Below are positions 7,898 to 17,943 of a stretch of 64,000 bases of DNA, in pieces. Location: contig NZ_FOEH01000004.1 of NCBI RefSeq assembly GCF_900110695.1, forward strand, positions 124,001-188,000, written 5' to 3'. The notes under the pieces are model-generated. The model worked only from the letters and a program-made list of their open reading frames with translations, was not told the DNA's origin and did not search any database. Position 1 is the stretch's first letter. Each line of letters begins with the position of its first letter. A program made the position numbers and the translations under genes. The DNA is from Virgibacillus subterraneus (lineage in GTDB: Bacteria; Bacillota; Bacilli; Bacillales; Amphibacillaceae).

Positions 7898-8761
7898 TTA
7901 CCTCTCCATCATAAACTGCTTTAATTTTGTTACAAAGGAAGTAGATTTTTGTTGCTGATATTCAGTTCCATATGATGTGTAGTTGTTGACAATTTCTTTA
8001 ATAGCCTTAGATACAGCAGCCTTTTCATTTAATAGAACGTATGGTATTTGGCGGATTACTGCAGTTGATACTATTTTATCATCAGGGAGTATGCCCAGCT
8101 TCTGAATTTCTACATCTAAAAATTGAGTAACAACCCTTTGAAATCTATCCAATGCTTGGTATCCACTTTTCACAGAAGCTGAGCGGTTCATAATAACTGA
8201 TATTGGCATATTTCTTTGCTTATTTAAAATGTGCTTTATCATGCCATACGCATCAGTAATGGATGTCGGTTCTGGCGTGGTGACGACAACACATTCATCA
8301 GATGCAAGAATTAATGATAGACTATCATTTGTTGCTCCTGCCCCCATATCAAAAATGATATAATCATACATATTAACTAATTCATCATATTGCTGATAGA
8401 AGTAGTCTCTTTTCTCCTGATCCATCATAAAAAGATCTGTTAACCCCGACCCTGCTGCAACATATGCCAAACCACGTGGTCCTGTTTCTATAATATCATG
8501 AACGGATAAGTGACCAGTAAACATATCAACAATTGTTTTCTCCGAATGTAAACCTAGTAATATATCAATATTACCCATTCCGACATCCAAATCTAGCAGA
8601 AGAACTTTCTTATCCTGATTAAGTAGCTCTAATGAAAAGTTTAACGCGACATTTGATTTTCCCACACCACCCTTTCCACTTACTACTGCTATTGTTCTTC
8701 CCTGTCTTGGGTCTTTGGAAATTGCCAATTGACGTCTAAGGCTTGCAGCTTGATCATGCAT
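7898..8761 (-). CDS. flhG: Flagellar number regulator FlhG (YlxH), MinD-like ATPase
   Basis: A protein of about 287 residues of the ParA/MinD ATPase family. It stimulates the FlhF GTPase and controls flagellar number and placement. The deviant Walker A is GKGGVGKSNVALN; LLDLDVGMGNIDILLG and YIIFDMGAGATND follow. The N-terminus MHDQAASLRRQL resembles the FlhF-activating helix of YlxH. I chose the ATG at 8761, 9 bases after an AGGTG; a GTG at 8773 would add four residues. The start lies inside the end of flhF, so translation is coupled. Confidence 0.92.
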   Translation of the reverse strand: MHDQAASLRRQLAISKDPRQGRTIAVVSGKGGVGKSNVALNFSLELLNQDKKVLLLDLDVGMGNIDILLGLHSEKTIVDMFTGHLSVHDIIETGPRGLAYVAAGSGLTDLFMMDQEKRDYFYQQYDELVNMYDYIIFDMGAGATNDSLSLILASDECVVVTTPEPTSITDAYGMIKHILNKQRNMPISVIMNRSASVKSGYQALDRFQRVVTQFLDVEIQKLGILPDDKIVSTAVIRQIPYVLLNEKAAVSKAIKEIVNNYTSYGTEYQQQKSTSFVTKLKQFMMER

Positions 8762-9869
8762 CACTATATTCACCTACTATATAGTTACTAATCAGTTTCG
8801 GAGACGGCTCAATTATATCGTCCGGTACATCCTGCCCATTTGTCATAAATGCCACTCCTACATTTTTCTTTAACGCAATGTTCAACATGCTGCCATATTG
8901 TCTTGTCTCATCAACTTTAGTAAAAATAACTTCACTTATCGATAAATGCCTGAATTGATCGTGTATTTCTGTTATATCTTTTGACTTTGCTGTCATGGAT
9001 AATACTAAATACGTTTCGATAGAAGCATTAAATTCAATACTATTCTGCAGTTCTTTTACGTACTTTTCATCGCGAAAATTGCGTCCAGCAGTATCAACAA
9101 GAATTAAATCATAGGATTTAAACTTTTCAACAGCATCCTTGTAATCGTCAATATTATAAGCGACTTCAATTGGTATATCTAGTATCTTTGAATATGTTTT
9201 TAATTGTTCTATAGCCGCAATTCGATATGTATCAGCAGTAATAAGTGCAACCTTTTTGTTGTCCTTTAACATACTAGCCGCTGCTACTTTTGCAATAGTA
9301 GTTGTTTTTCCAACCCCTGTTGGACCAACAAATTGAATAATCTTCTTTTGATATGTCAGTCCCTCAAATGGTAATTCACTTAATCTGTTTTCTATTTCTG
9401 CCTTTGTATCATCCAAAATACTAGCTTGTGTTGGAGTATGTTCTGGTAAATTATCATGTTTGCTAAGAATGGTATCAATTATACTTTCTGCCAAATCCTT
9501 ATCAATTTCTTGATTTATCAAGTGGTAAAAAATAACTTGATACTCATCCGGATAATCGTTATTTCTATGCGATGACTGCACTTCAATAATTTTCTTTAAG
9601 TGTCGTATTTCATTTAAAATAGTACCATCTTCAACATTCGCTGTTTTATTGACACGACTCGTATCCTTTAACGTTTCCTGCTTTTTTGGTGGCTGAGGCT
9701 GTGGGTCGAGTGCCGCAATTACTTCAATATTTCTTTTCTTAAAAAACCCTAAAAAGCCACCGTGGAAAATCTCCTTTGAATTTAATATGACAGCTTCAGG
9801 TCCTAGTTCTTTACGTATTCGATTCATGGCCTCTGGCATTGTTGATGCTACATACTTTTTCACCTTCAT
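8754..9869 (-). CDS. flhF: Flagellar biosynthesis SRP-type GTPase FlhF
   Basis: A 371-residue GTPase related to Ffh and FtsY that sets flagellar position. Residues 1-60 form the basic B domain (MKVKKYVASTMPEAMNRI). The N domain is about 80-170. The G domain has G1 GPTGVGKTT at 182-190, DTYRIAAIEQLKTY, DTAGR and a TKVDETRQYGS motif. Its first bases overlap flhA by 4 bases and its end overlaps flhG. Confidence 0.96.
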   Translation of the reverse strand: MKVKKYVASTMPEAMNRIRKELGPEAVILNSKEIFHGGFLGFFKKRNIEVIAALDPQPQPPKKQETLKDTSRVNKTANVEDGTILNEIRHLKKIIEVQSSHRNNDYPDEYQVIFYHLINQEIDKDLAESIIDTILSKHDNLPEHTPTQASILDDTKAEIENRLSELPFEGLTYQKKIIQFVGPTGVGKTTTIAKVAAASMLKDNKKVALITADTYRIAAIEQLKTYSKILDIPIEVAYNIDDYKDAVEKFKSYDLILVDTAGRNFRDEKYVKELQNSIEFNASIETYLVLSMTAKSKDITEIHDQFRHLSISEVIFTKVDETRQYGSMLNIALKKNVGVAFMTNGQDVPDDIIEPSPKLISNYIVGEYSDA

Positions 9870-11899
9870 GCTACATTCACCACTCCAACACTTTGTATTT
9901 GAACACTTGGTTCTAATTCGTTATACGATAGCACAACCACTTGTGGAAGGAACCTATCTAATAACTGTTTTAGATACATCCTGATTGCAGGTGAGCATAG
10001 AACAACAGCTGTTTCTTCTTGCAATGTCAGCTTTTCTACTTCATCATGGAGTGTTTTCACGATAATTTGCTGTGACTCAGGGTCTAACGCTATGTAATTA
10101 CCATGCTCAGTCTGTTGAATACTTTCTGCAATCATTTTTTCTACTTTTCCTGAAACAGTAATCACTTTTAATGACATATCATCAGTTGCATATTGTTTCG
10201 TTATTTGTGATGATAATGCTTGCCGTACATATTCGGTTAAAAGTTCTGTGTCATTTGTCATCTTGGCAAAATCAGCCAACGTTTCAAAAATAATTGGTAG
10301 ATTCCGAACCGAGATATTTTCTTTAAGCAGCTTAGCTAAAACTTTTTGAACATCGCCAACTGCTAATGGCTCTGGAGTAACCTCCTCTACCAGGATTGGA
10401 TAGTTTTCTTTCAAGTGATCGATTAACTGCTTTGTTTCCTGACGGCCCAAAAGCGCATGAGCATTTTGTTTGATTATTTCCGTGATATGAGTCGAAACAA
10501 CTGATGGAGGATCAACCACCGTGTACCCGGATAACTCTGCATCATCCTTATTCTCTTCACTAATCCACTTTGCCGGTAAACCAAATGCCGGCTCTTTTGT
10601 CTCGATACCATCTATCTCTTCATCATCTATGTCTGGAGTCATTGCTAGATAATGATCAAGCAACAATTCTCCAAATGCGACTTCATTTCCCTTTATTTTC
10701 AGCCGGTACTCATTCGGGTTTAGCTGAATATTATCTCGAATTCGCACTACTGGAACTACAATACCCAATTCGATAGCAAGCTGTCTTCGAATCATTACTA
10801 CCCGGTCAAGTAAATCTCCGCCTTGACTAGCATCGACCAACGGAATAAGTGCATAACCAAATTCGAATTCAATCGGATCCATGTTTAATAAATTTACGAC
10901 ACTTTCAGGTGACTTCATTGATGATGACTCGGTCTGCTCCTCTTCCTCGATATCAGTCTCTTCTTTTTCATCGGATGGTCTAAGAAGTACATATCCGCCT
11001 AATGCTAATAGTCCGGCCATCGTTGTTGTTAGGAAGAAATTAATTGGTGTAAACCCTAGTAGGAATAATGTTCCCGCTGCAATAAATAACAGTTTTGGGT
11101 ATTGCAGGAGCTGTTCCGTTACATCACTGCCCAAATTACCGGTTGATGTTGTTCTTGTAACTACAATCCCTGTAGCAGTTGCTATTAATAGTGCAGGTAT
11201 CTGACTTACTAATCCATCGCCAACGGTAAGACGCATATATGTATTCATTGCCTCCGTAAAGGTGAAGTCCATCTGAACCATACCAATAACAAGTCCAAAG
11301 ATAATATTAATTAACACAATAATAATCCCTGCTATGGCATCACCTTTCACGAATTTACTTGCACCATCCATAGCACCATGGAAATCAGCTTCACTTTCTA
11401 CTTTCTCACGTCGTTCTTTAGCCTGTTGCTCTGAAATCAATCCAGCATTCAAATCTGCATCAATACTCATCTGCTTACCAGGCATAGCATCTAATGTGAA
11501 TCTTGCAGCAACTTCAGATACTCTCTCTGCACCTTTTGTAATGACTAAAAATTGAATAATTACTAGAATAACAAATACAACAAAGCCTACAAGAGGGTTA
11601 TCGCCAATTACAAAAGATCCGAATGTAGCAATGACTCCACCAGCTTCTGCCTCAGATAATATTGATCTGGTAGTCGAAACGTTCAAAGCAAGTCGAAACA
11701 ATGTCAATAACAATAAGAGAGAAGGAAATATAGAAAACTGCAGTGCCTCACGTGTATTCATCGAAACTAAAATAACGACAAGTGCTAAAGATATATTACA
11801 TAAAATAAGTATACTTAATAGCCATCCCGGTAAAGGGACGACAAGCATAACTATTATTAAAATTACTCCTAAAAGTACGGATAAATCACGTGCTTTCAT
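9866..11899 (-). CDS. flhA: Flagellar export gate protein FlhA
   Basis: A 677-residue inner-membrane protein, the major gate subunit of the flagellar type III export apparatus. The N-terminal half has about eight membrane segments and the family block LTLFRLALNVSTTRSIL, followed by the conserved cytoplasmic loop. The C-terminal half (about 340-677) is the cytosolic docking domain for chaperones and substrates. Length and motifs are normal. GGAGAG lies 6 bases before the ATG. Confidence 0.97.
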   Translation of the reverse strand: MKARDLSVLLGVILIIVMLVVPLPGWLLSILILCNISLALVVILVSMNTREALQFSIFPSLLLLLTLFRLALNVSTTRSILSEAEAGGVIATFGSFVIGDNPLVGFVVFVILVIIQFLVITKGAERVSEVAARFTLDAMPGKQMSIDADLNAGLISEQQAKERREKVESEADFHGAMDGASKFVKGDAIAGIIIVLINIIFGLVIGMVQMDFTFTEAMNTYMRLTVGDGLVSQIPALLIATATGIVVTRTTSTGNLGSDVTEQLLQYPKLLFIAAGTLFLLGFTPINFFLTTTMAGLLALGGYVLLRPSDEKEETDIEEEEQTESSSMKSPESVVNLLNMDPIEFEFGYALIPLVDASQGGDLLDRVVMIRRQLAIELGIVVPVVRIRDNIQLNPNEYRLKIKGNEVAFGELLLDHYLAMTPDIDDEEIDGIETKEPAFGLPAKWISEENKDDAELSGYTVVDPPSVVSTHITEIIKQNAHALLGRQETKQLIDHLKENYPILVEEVTPEPLAVGDVQKVLAKLLKENISVRNLPIIFETLADFAKMTNDTELLTEYVRQALSSQITKQYATDDMSLKVITVSGKVEKMIAESIQQTEHGNYIALDPESQQIIVKTLHDEVEKLTLQEETAVVLCSPAIRMYLKQLLDRFLPQVVVLSYNELEPSVQIQSVGVVNVA

Positions 11900-11911
11900 A
11901 GATGTCTCTCC

Positions 11912-13003
11912 TTATTGCCCAACTTTTTTCTCTACCCTGTAAACGTAAGCCAGCATTTCAGCTACAGCTTGATAAAATTCTTCTGGTATAATATCACCAA
12001 TTTCAATGACATCATATAAGGTTCTTGCCAGTGGCTTATTTTCAACTGTAACTACACTGTTTGCTTTAGCAATTTCCCTAATTTTGAACGCTATCTGATC
12101 GACCCCTTTTGCAACAACATATGGAGCGGAAGCTTTATCTTCGTCATACTTAATCGCGATAGCAAAATGTGTAGGGTTAGTAATCACCACATCTGCTGAA
12201 GGAATCTCGCTCATCATCCGCCTCGTCGCCATTTGACGTTGTTTCTCTTTAATTTTCGCTTTGATTTGAGGGTCACCTTCGATATTTTTATGCTCATCTT
12301 TAACATCTTTTTTCGACATCTTTAAGCTTTTTTCGAAGTCATATTTTTGATAGGTGTAATCTAAAACAGATAGAAATAGTAATGCGAATGCTGCTGAAAC
12401 ACCCATAATAATTGTAATTCTTCCAAAAAAACCAATAGCACTCTCAGCGGTTTTGAATGCAAGCATCATCATCTCATCTTTATATATCCAAATAATTAAA
12501 AAAGTAATTATTCCAATAAAGGTGATTTTTAATAACGACTTTAGGAGTTCAACTAAAGCTCTAGCCGAAAAAATCTTTTTTGCTCCTTGAATTGGATCCA
12601 GTTTCTTCAAATCAAGCTTTAATGGCTCTGTCGTAAACAAAAATCCGATTTGTGTGAAATTAGAGGCCAAACCTGCAAGAATTGCAACGACCATTATTGG
12701 CGCCAGCATTTTCCCAAGCTCTAATGATGTTTCTGTTAATACCTGGCCAACTGATGGTATCGTTACGTCCCAATTCATATACTCTGTAAAGGTGTGTTGA
12801 AACATTGTTGTCATAATGTCTTTCATGAATCCACCAAACACTACTAAAATCACGAAACAAAAAAACAATAAAAATGCTGTATTTATGTCCTGACTTTTGG
12901 CTACTTTCCCTTTTTTCCTTTCGTCCTGACGTTTTTTGGGTGTAGCTTTTTCCGTTTTTTCATCGGCGCCCGCAAAATATTGCAAGTCCAGTTTTAAGTG
13001 CAC
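11912..13003 (-). CDS. flhB: Flagellar export switch protein FlhB
   Basis: A 363-residue export-gate protein that switches substrate specificity from rod/hook to filament. It has four membrane segments and a cytosolic C-domain with the self-cleavage site NPTH at 276-279. The N-terminus carries LDLQYFAGADEKTEKATPKK, typical of Bacillaceae FlhB. The GTG at 13003 is chosen because a perfect GGAGGTG lies 6 bases upstream; an earlier GTG at 13012 overlaps that site. The start abuts the fliR stop. Confidence 0.96.
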   Translation of the reverse strand: MHLKLDLQYFAGADEKTEKATPKKRQDERKKGKVAKSQDINTAFLLFFCFVILVVFGGFMKDIMTTMFQHTFTEYMNWDVTIPSVGQVLTETSLELGKMLAPIMVVAILAGLASNFTQIGFLFTTEPLKLDLKKLDPIQGAKKIFSARALVELLKSLLKITFIGIITFLIIWIYKDEMMMLAFKTAESAIGFFGRITIIMGVSAAFALLFLSVLDYTYQKYDFEKSLKMSKKDVKDEHKNIEGDPQIKAKIKEKQRQMATRRMMSEIPSADVVITNPTHFAIAIKYDEDKASAPYVVAKGVDQIAFKIREIAKANSVVTVENKPLARTLYDVIEIGDIIPEEFYQAVAEMLAYVYRVEKKVGQ

Positions 13004-13004
13004 A

Positions 13005-13784
13005 TTAAGCACCTCCGAATAATTGCATTAAACCTCGCATTGCATCAAACATCGTTTCAAAAAGGCTTTTCGCCAAAACAATGTAAAGACTAAGGAAAAA
13101 TAAAATAACGACAAAACTCACGAAAATTTTTATCGGTAATCCTACTACAAACACATTTAATTGTGGTACTGCTCTAGCAATAATTCCCAGCGCAACATCA
13201 ACTAAAAATAAACAGCCAACAATTGGAATCGCCATCTGGAAAGCAATCACAAACATTTTATTAAAAGTAGTTATCACAAAATCAGCGATTGTACCATCTT
13301 CAAATGGAATAAAAGATTCTATAGGAATTAAATTATAGCTATAAAAGATTCCATCTATTAACAAATGATGACCATTTACCGATAATAAGAATAATAAGGC
13401 AATTATATAAAGATACTGACCTGTTAAGGGACTTTGAGCACCTGTTTGCGGATCAATTACATTAGCAATTGCAAATCCCATTTGGAAATCTATGAAACCA
13501 CCAGCAATTTGGATGGCTGATAGTATAATATAAGCTAGTAATCCTATTAAAAGACCAACAATTGCTTCCTTAACTAATAAGAACAAAAACATATCATCAA
13601 TTAACACGTCCGATGAGTCAACTGTGTAAAACATTACTAATGCCAAAAAGAATGAAAAACCAATCTTAAATGGCGTTGGTATTGTTCGATACGAAAATAA
13701 TGGAACTGTCGAAAAAAATGCTAGAACTCGTACAAAAATTAGTAAAAAAACAGGAATACTAGAAAGATTAATAATATCTAACAT
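13005..13784 (-). CDS. fliR: Flagellar export gate protein FliR
   Basis: A 259-residue, mostly hydrophobic protein with about six membrane helices that forms the export core complex with FliP and FliQ. Recognisable segments are PVFLLIFVRVLAFFSTVPLF near the start and AIQIAGGFIDFQMGFAIANV in the middle. It lies 3 bases after fliQ and directly before flhB. Length is normal for the family. Confidence 0.95.
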   Translation of the reverse strand: MLDIINLSSIPVFLLIFVRVLAFFSTVPLFSYRTIPTPFKIGFSFFLALVMFYTVDSSDVLIDDMFLFLLVKEAIVGLLIGLLAYIILSAIQIAGGFIDFQMGFAIANVIDPQTGAQSPLTGQYLYIIALLFLLSVNGHHLLIDGIFYSYNLIPIESFIPFEDGTIADFVITTFNKMFVIAFQMAIPIVGCLFLVDVALGIIARAVPQLNVFVVGLPIKIFVSFVVILFFLSLYIVLAKSLFETMFDAMRGLMQLFGGA

Positions 13785-13787
13785 ACT

Positions 13788-14057
13788 TTACCCTACAAAC
13801 TGATTAAGATTTTGATATAAATTCACCGTGAATTCGACCATTTTCGTAAGCATCCATGGTCCAAAAAATACAAGTCCTACTAACACAGCTACAATTTTTG
13901 GTATAAAGGCTAGTGTTTGTTCCTGTATTTGAGTTGTGGCCTGGAAAATACTGACAAGAAGTCCCACAGCTAACGCCAAGATAAGCAATGGGCCAGATAT
14001 AAGTAAAATAACATAGACACCTTTTTCAGCTAAGGTTAATACAAACTCACTCGTCAA
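13788..14057 (-). CDS. fliQ: Flagellar export gate protein FliQ
   Basis: An 89-residue protein with two membrane helices, four copies of which join the FliPQR export core. The block LLVSIFQATTQIQEQTL is the family signature. The start is a TTG preceded by AGGTG 7 bases upstream; no ATG is available at this position. It lies between fliP (15-base gap) and fliR (3-base gap). Confidence 0.94.
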   Translation of the reverse strand: MTSEFVLTLAEKGVYVILLISGPLLILALAVGLLVSIFQATTQIQEQTLAFIPKIVAVLVGLVFFGPWMLTKMVEFTVNLYQNLNQFVG

Positions 14058-14072
14058 ATATAATCACCTGCC

Positions 14073-14738
14073 TTAAAAACCTTGTAATAATGACTGTGTT
14101 ATTAAGTACCAGCCATCTACTAATACAAATAACAGTATTTTAAACGGTAATGAAATCATTACTGGTGGTAGCATCATCATCCCCATGGACATAAGAACAC
14201 TTGCAACAGCCATATCAATAATCAAAAATGGAACGAAGATCATGAATCCCATCTGAAAGGCAGTTTTTAATTCGCTAATCGCGAAAGCTGGTACCAATGT
14301 AGTTAACGGAATATCCTGTATATTATCTGGTTTATCAATTTCTGCATAATTCATAAATAGTGCCAGGTCTTTTTGCCTTGTATGTTTTGACATAAATTCT
14401 TTCATTGGTGTACTTGCTCGATCATATGCTTCATCCAATGTTATATTTTCTTCAAAAAGCGGCTGTAAAGCCTCATCGTAGACTTGATTAAACGTTGGTG
14501 CCATTACAAAAAATGTAAGAAACAACGCCAGTCCGATTAATACTTGGTTTGGTGGCATTTGCTGAGTAGCAAGTGATGTTCTAACAAATGACAGTACAAT
14601 TATTATCCTTGTAAAACTTGTCATTAAAATTAATATACTTGGTGCTAACGATAAAACAGTAAGTAATAATAATAGTTTTACTGATGTTGATATAGATGAA
14701 GGATCAGATCCAGAAAACATATCGATAAATTCATTCAT
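14073..14738 (-). CDS. fliP: Flagellar export gate protein FliP
   Basis: A 221-residue export core protein. It contains the FliP signature regions TSFTRIIIVLSFVRTSLATQ and AFQMGFMIFVPFLIIDMAV. About four membrane segments flank a large loop (about 85-160). In family members an N-terminal signal is often present; here the first 40 residues contain the hydrophobic stretch LLLLLTVLSLAPSILILM. It overlaps fliZ by 8 bases. Confidence 0.95.
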   Translation of the reverse strand: MNEFIDMFSGSDPSSISTSVKLLLLLTVLSLAPSILILMTSFTRIIIVLSFVRTSLATQQMPPNQVLIGLALFLTFFVMAPTFNQVYDEALQPLFEENITLDEAYDRASTPMKEFMSKHTRQKDLALFMNYAEIDKPDNIQDIPLTTLVPAFAISELKTAFQMGFMIFVPFLIIDMAVASVLMSMGMMMLPPVMISLPFKILLFVLVDGWYLITQSLLQGF

Positions 14739-15384
14739 GTTTATCTTCCTTCTGTTTACGTTGATTGATTAATTTTGTTCTGCTTTGTTTTAATTTATTT
14801 AATTCACTTGAAAACATATTTTTAAAATCTTTCTTAGATTGATTTGCTTCATCTGAATCTGCTTTTTGTTGAAAAATAGAAGTCAATAATGACTTTGATT
14901 GCTCTTCATTGGATTCATTACTATGTAAAATCTCTTTTTTTGCTTCTTCTTCACTAATTTCTTGTAGCATTTCCACATTTTCACCGACACCTATAACGAA
15001 GATTTTTGAGCCTATTCGGACAAGCTGAATTGATTTATTAGGACCAACTGAGATACCACCTAAATTTTCCAACGCTTTTACTTGTTGAAACAATTTATTA
15101 CGCTTGCTTAAAAACTTAAGTAATAAGTATATAAGTCCAAGTACCAACAGTAAGGCAAAAAACATTTTGACCAAGTTAAATAGTAATGATCCATTACTCA
15201 TTTCACCAGACTCCTCATCACTATCGGTATCATTAGGAGCTGTTTCAGTCTTTGTACAATCAACATCTTCATCGAGGCAATTTTCCACACTAGGTCCCGC
15301 CTCAGTAATCTCAGGATACGAAGCGGTGAAAACGAAAGCTATGATACAAATAAATAATCCTAGTCTTTTTATCACTATACTCAC
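14731..15384 (-). CDS. fliZ: Flagellar assembly protein FliZ (FliO-like)
   Basis: A 217-residue membrane protein thought to help assemble the FliP ring. It has an N-terminal signal-like segment (about residues 7-25), an acidic external loop with a Cys pair (about 35-65), a membrane helix (about 70-90), a FliO domain (about 95-145, with LENLGGISVGPNKSIQLVRIG) and a charged C-tail. It lies between cheY and fliP as in B. subtilis. Sequence conservation is low in this family but architecture and context agree. Confidence 0.88.
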   Translation of the reverse strand: MSIVIKRLGLFICIIAFVFTASYPEITEAGPSVENCLDEDVDCTKTETAPNDTDSDEESGEMSNGSLLFNLVKMFFALLLVLGLIYLLLKFLSKRNKLFQQVKALENLGGISVGPNKSIQLVRIGSKIFVIGVGENVEMLQEISEEEAKKEILHSNESNEEQSKSLLTSIFQQKADSDEANQSKKDFKNMFSSELNKLKQSRTKLINQRKQKEDKHE

Positions 15385-15391
15385 TCGTTTC

Positions 15392-15754
15392 TTAATCTAG
15401 CGCCTTCTGGATTGCTTCAACAACTCGTTCTGCCTGGAACGGTTTAACGATGAAATCTTTAGCGCCAGCCTGAATAGCATCTATAACCATAGCTTGTTGT
15501 CCCATAGCAGAGCACATGATTATATTTGCATCACCATCTAATTGTTTTAATTCTTTTAAAGCAGCTAACCCGTCCATCTCTGGCATCGTAATATCGAGTG
15601 TAACGAGATCAGGTTTCAACTCCTTATATTTCTCAATTGCTTCTACGCCATCTTGCGCTTCGCCAACCACTTCAAATCCGTTTTTACTTAAAATATCTTT
15701 TATCATCATACGCATGAAAGCTGCGTCATCTACTATTAAAATTTGTTTTGCCAT
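15392..15754 (-). CDS. cheY: Chemotaxis response regulator CheY
   Basis: A 120-residue stand-alone receiver domain. When phosphorylated by CheA it binds FliM and FliY at the switch. Phospho-acceptor D54 (LVTLDITMPEMDG), acidic pair D9-D10, Thr/Ser at CSAMGQQ and K in FIVKPFQ are all present. It lies 25 bases after fliY and 7 bases before fliZ. Confidence 0.97.
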   Translation of the reverse strand: MAKQILIVDDAAFMRMMIKDILSKNGFEVVGEAQDGVEAIEKYKELKPDLVTLDITMPEMDGLAALKELKQLDGDANIIMCSAMGQQAMVIDAIQAGAKDFIVKPFQAERVVEAIQKALD

Positions 15755-15779
15755 TGTAGTAATCCCCCTTTTAAATATA

Positions 15780-16922
15780 TTATTTATTTAGTTTCATTAA
15801 ACGGTCTGTTCTGCTGCTAATATCTGTTACACGAACACCAAAGTTCTCATCAATAACTACTACTTCACCCTTAGCAATTAATTTTTCGTTCACCAAGATA
15901 TCCACTGGTTCACCTGCAAGTTTGTCTAATTCAATTATTGATCCAGCTGATAGTTCCAAAATATCCTTAATGGTCCTTTTTGTACGACCAAGTTCAACCG
16001 TTACTTTTAATGGTATATCCAAAAGCATGTCCAGATTACGCTGCTCATTCTTGTTCAACTCAACTTGTTCAAAATTCGAGAATGTTGCTTGTTGAATAGA
16101 AGAACTATCTTGGTCAATTGAATCTCCCAGATATTGTGCACTCTCAGACCTTTCCTGATCTGAATTCGTCTTCTGTTCAGTTTTCACTTTTGGCTTTTCT
16201 GTCTCTGCTGTTACTGCTGCTTCTTTTTCCCCATCAGAAGAAGATGCATTCAACAACTGATCAACCAATTCCTTAGCAAATTGAACAGGTATCAACTGCA
16301 TTATATTAGAGTCTATTAGGTTACCAACTTGCAGCTGAAAAGAAACTTTCACAAATTGTTCTTCATCAGAGATAGATTCTTCACTTTTATCACCATTAGA
16401 TTTTTCAAGTTTAATAGTTGGCGGTGATATATCAACACGTTTCCCAAATACCGTTGACATACTTGTTGCAGCAGTTCCCATCATTTGATTCATTGCTTCC
16501 TGAACAGCACTCAAATGTATTTCATTTAATTCGTTATCAGGAGATGTTCCGTCACCACCTAGCATAATGTCTGAAATAACAGCAGCATCTTCTGACTTCA
16601 TAACCAGTACATTTTTCCCATTGAATCCTTCTATATAATTTACCTGAATATTTACATGATCAAAATCAAATACATTATTTATTTCAGTATTTTTGATAAC
16701 AGTAACTTTTGGAGTTGTAATATCTACTTTTTGATTTAGTAAAGTAGACAATGTTGTTGCCGAGCTTCCAAAAGAGATATTACCTATTTCACCTAGGGTA
16801 TCTATTTCAATTGTTGATAAAGAATTTAAAGTATCGCTTGAATTTTTAACCATATCGTCCTCTTCTTCACCTACTTTTAGAAGTGCATCTATTTCGTCTT
16901 GGGAAAGCATACCGTCATTCAT
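15780..16922 (-). CDS. fliY: Flagellar motor switch phosphatase FliY
   Basis: A 380-residue switch protein that also dephosphorylates CheY-P. Domains: an N-terminal CheY-P-binding peptide (MLSQDEIDALL), a CheC-like core with two EIGNISFGSSATTLS / EAMNQMMGTAATSMS type sites, an acidic linker (about 240-300), and a FliN-type C-domain (about 300-380, with VTVELGRTKRTIKDIL). The ATG at 16922 follows a run of seven G that serves as ribosome binding site; the longer frame lies inside fliM. It overlaps the fliM end by 8 bases. Confidence 0.95.
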   Translation of the reverse strand: MNDGMLSQDEIDALLKVGEEEDDMVKNSSDTLNSLSTIEIDTLGEIGNISFGSSATTLSTLLNQKVDITTPKVTVIKNTEINNVFDFDHVNIQVNYIEGFNGKNVLVMKSEDAAVISDIMLGGDGTSPDNELNEIHLSAVQEAMNQMMGTAATSMSTVFGKRVDISPPTIKLEKSNGDKSEESISDEEQFVKVSFQLQVGNLIDSNIMQLIPVQFAKELVDQLLNASSSDGEKEAAVTAETEKPKVKTEQKTNSDQERSESAQYLGDSIDQDSSSIQQATFSNFEQVELNKNEQRNLDMLLDIPLKVTVELGRTKRTIKDILELSAGSIIELDKLAGEPVDILVNEKLIAKGEVVVIDENFGVRVTDISSRTDRLMKLNK

Positions 16923-17907
16923 TATTGTCCCCCCCCTTAATTTCTCCGAGTACTTGCACTGACATCTTATTTTTAAATTTGCCAGGCTGTACATAGAATT
17001 TAGGTTCATCATTTACCGCTAATGTTAATGGATGATCTATTGACTGATTTAGCGCTATTATGTCATCTGCACCTAAATTAAGTAGCTGCTGAATGCTAAT
17101 ATTGGTGTTACCCAATATTGTCTTTGCTTCAATATTAGCAAGTTGAATATTGTTAGATAATTTTTCATATGCTTCTGGGTCCCGCTTCTTAGTAGCTGTT
17201 TGCATCCAATAATGCACTGATAACTTTGGAATAATAGGTTCTAATACTATATGTGGAATACAAATGTTAATCATGCCACTCGTTTCACCTATTGTTGTAT
17301 TTAATGAAACTACAACAACTGTTTCATTTGGTGATACCATTTGAAGAAATTGCGGATTCACTTCAAAATCCTCTAGTACTGGATCAATTTCGATTAAGGA
17401 TGACCAAGCCTCTTGTAAGTTAACTGTCGCTTTTTCAAATAGTTGAGACATTAGCATTGTTTCAATTTCAGTTAAATTTTCTACTTTGTTAACACTATGC
17501 CCTTTTCCACCAAGAACCCTGTCAAGCATTCCATATGCAATATTTGGATTAACTTCCATTAAAATTCTGCCTTCAAGTGGTTCTAGACTGTACATGTTTA
17601 ATACGGTCATTTTGGGAACAGATCGAATAAATTCTTCATAAGGTATTTGGTCAACAGACGCAACAGAGATATTGACATATGTTCTTAATTGCGCAGAGAA
17701 GTAAGTTGTTAATAAACGGGCATAATTCTCATGAATCCTGGACAAACTGCGGATTTGATCTTTAGAAAATCGAAGCGCACGCTTAAAATCATATTCTCGA
17801 ACCTTTTGCTCTTTTTCTTCTTTTTTTAATTCATCTGCATTCATTTCGCCCGACGATATTGCTGATAATAATGCATCAATCTCATTTTGCGAAAGTACTT
17901 CTTCCAC
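16915..17907 (-). CDS. fliM: Flagellar motor switch protein FliM
   Basis: A protein of about 330 residues of the C-ring that binds CheY-P and sets rotation direction. The N-terminal binding peptide VLSQNEIDALLSAIS is followed by a CheC-like middle domain and a FliN-like C-domain (about 250-330). The GTG at 17907 (reading MEEVLSQNE) is chosen since GGAGGTGA lies about 8 bases upstream; a TTG further up would place the site inside the gene. Confidence 0.96.
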   Translation of the reverse strand: MEEVLSQNEIDALLSAISSGEMNADELKKEEKEQKVREYDFKRALRFSKDQIRSLSRIHENYARLLTTYFSAQLRTYVNISVASVDQIPYEEFIRSVPKMTVLNMYSLEPLEGRILMEVNPNIAYGMLDRVLGGKGHSVNKVENLTEIETMLMSQLFEKATVNLQEAWSSLIEIDPVLEDFEVNPQFLQMVSPNETVVVVSLNTTIGETSGMINICIPHIVLEPIIPKLSVHYWMQTATKKRDPEAYEKLSNNIQLANIEAKTILGNTNISIQQLLNLGADDIIALNQSIDHPLTLAVNDEPKFYVQPGKFKNKMSVQVLGEIKGGDNNE

Positions 17908-17943
17908 TAGAAACCTCACCTCCAAACAGGAGAATTTACCTTA

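Noticed and set aside
7898-8773. GTG at 8773 as the flhG start
   Set aside because: The AGGTG site lies between it and the ATG at 8761, which gives the usual MHDQA start of YlxH.
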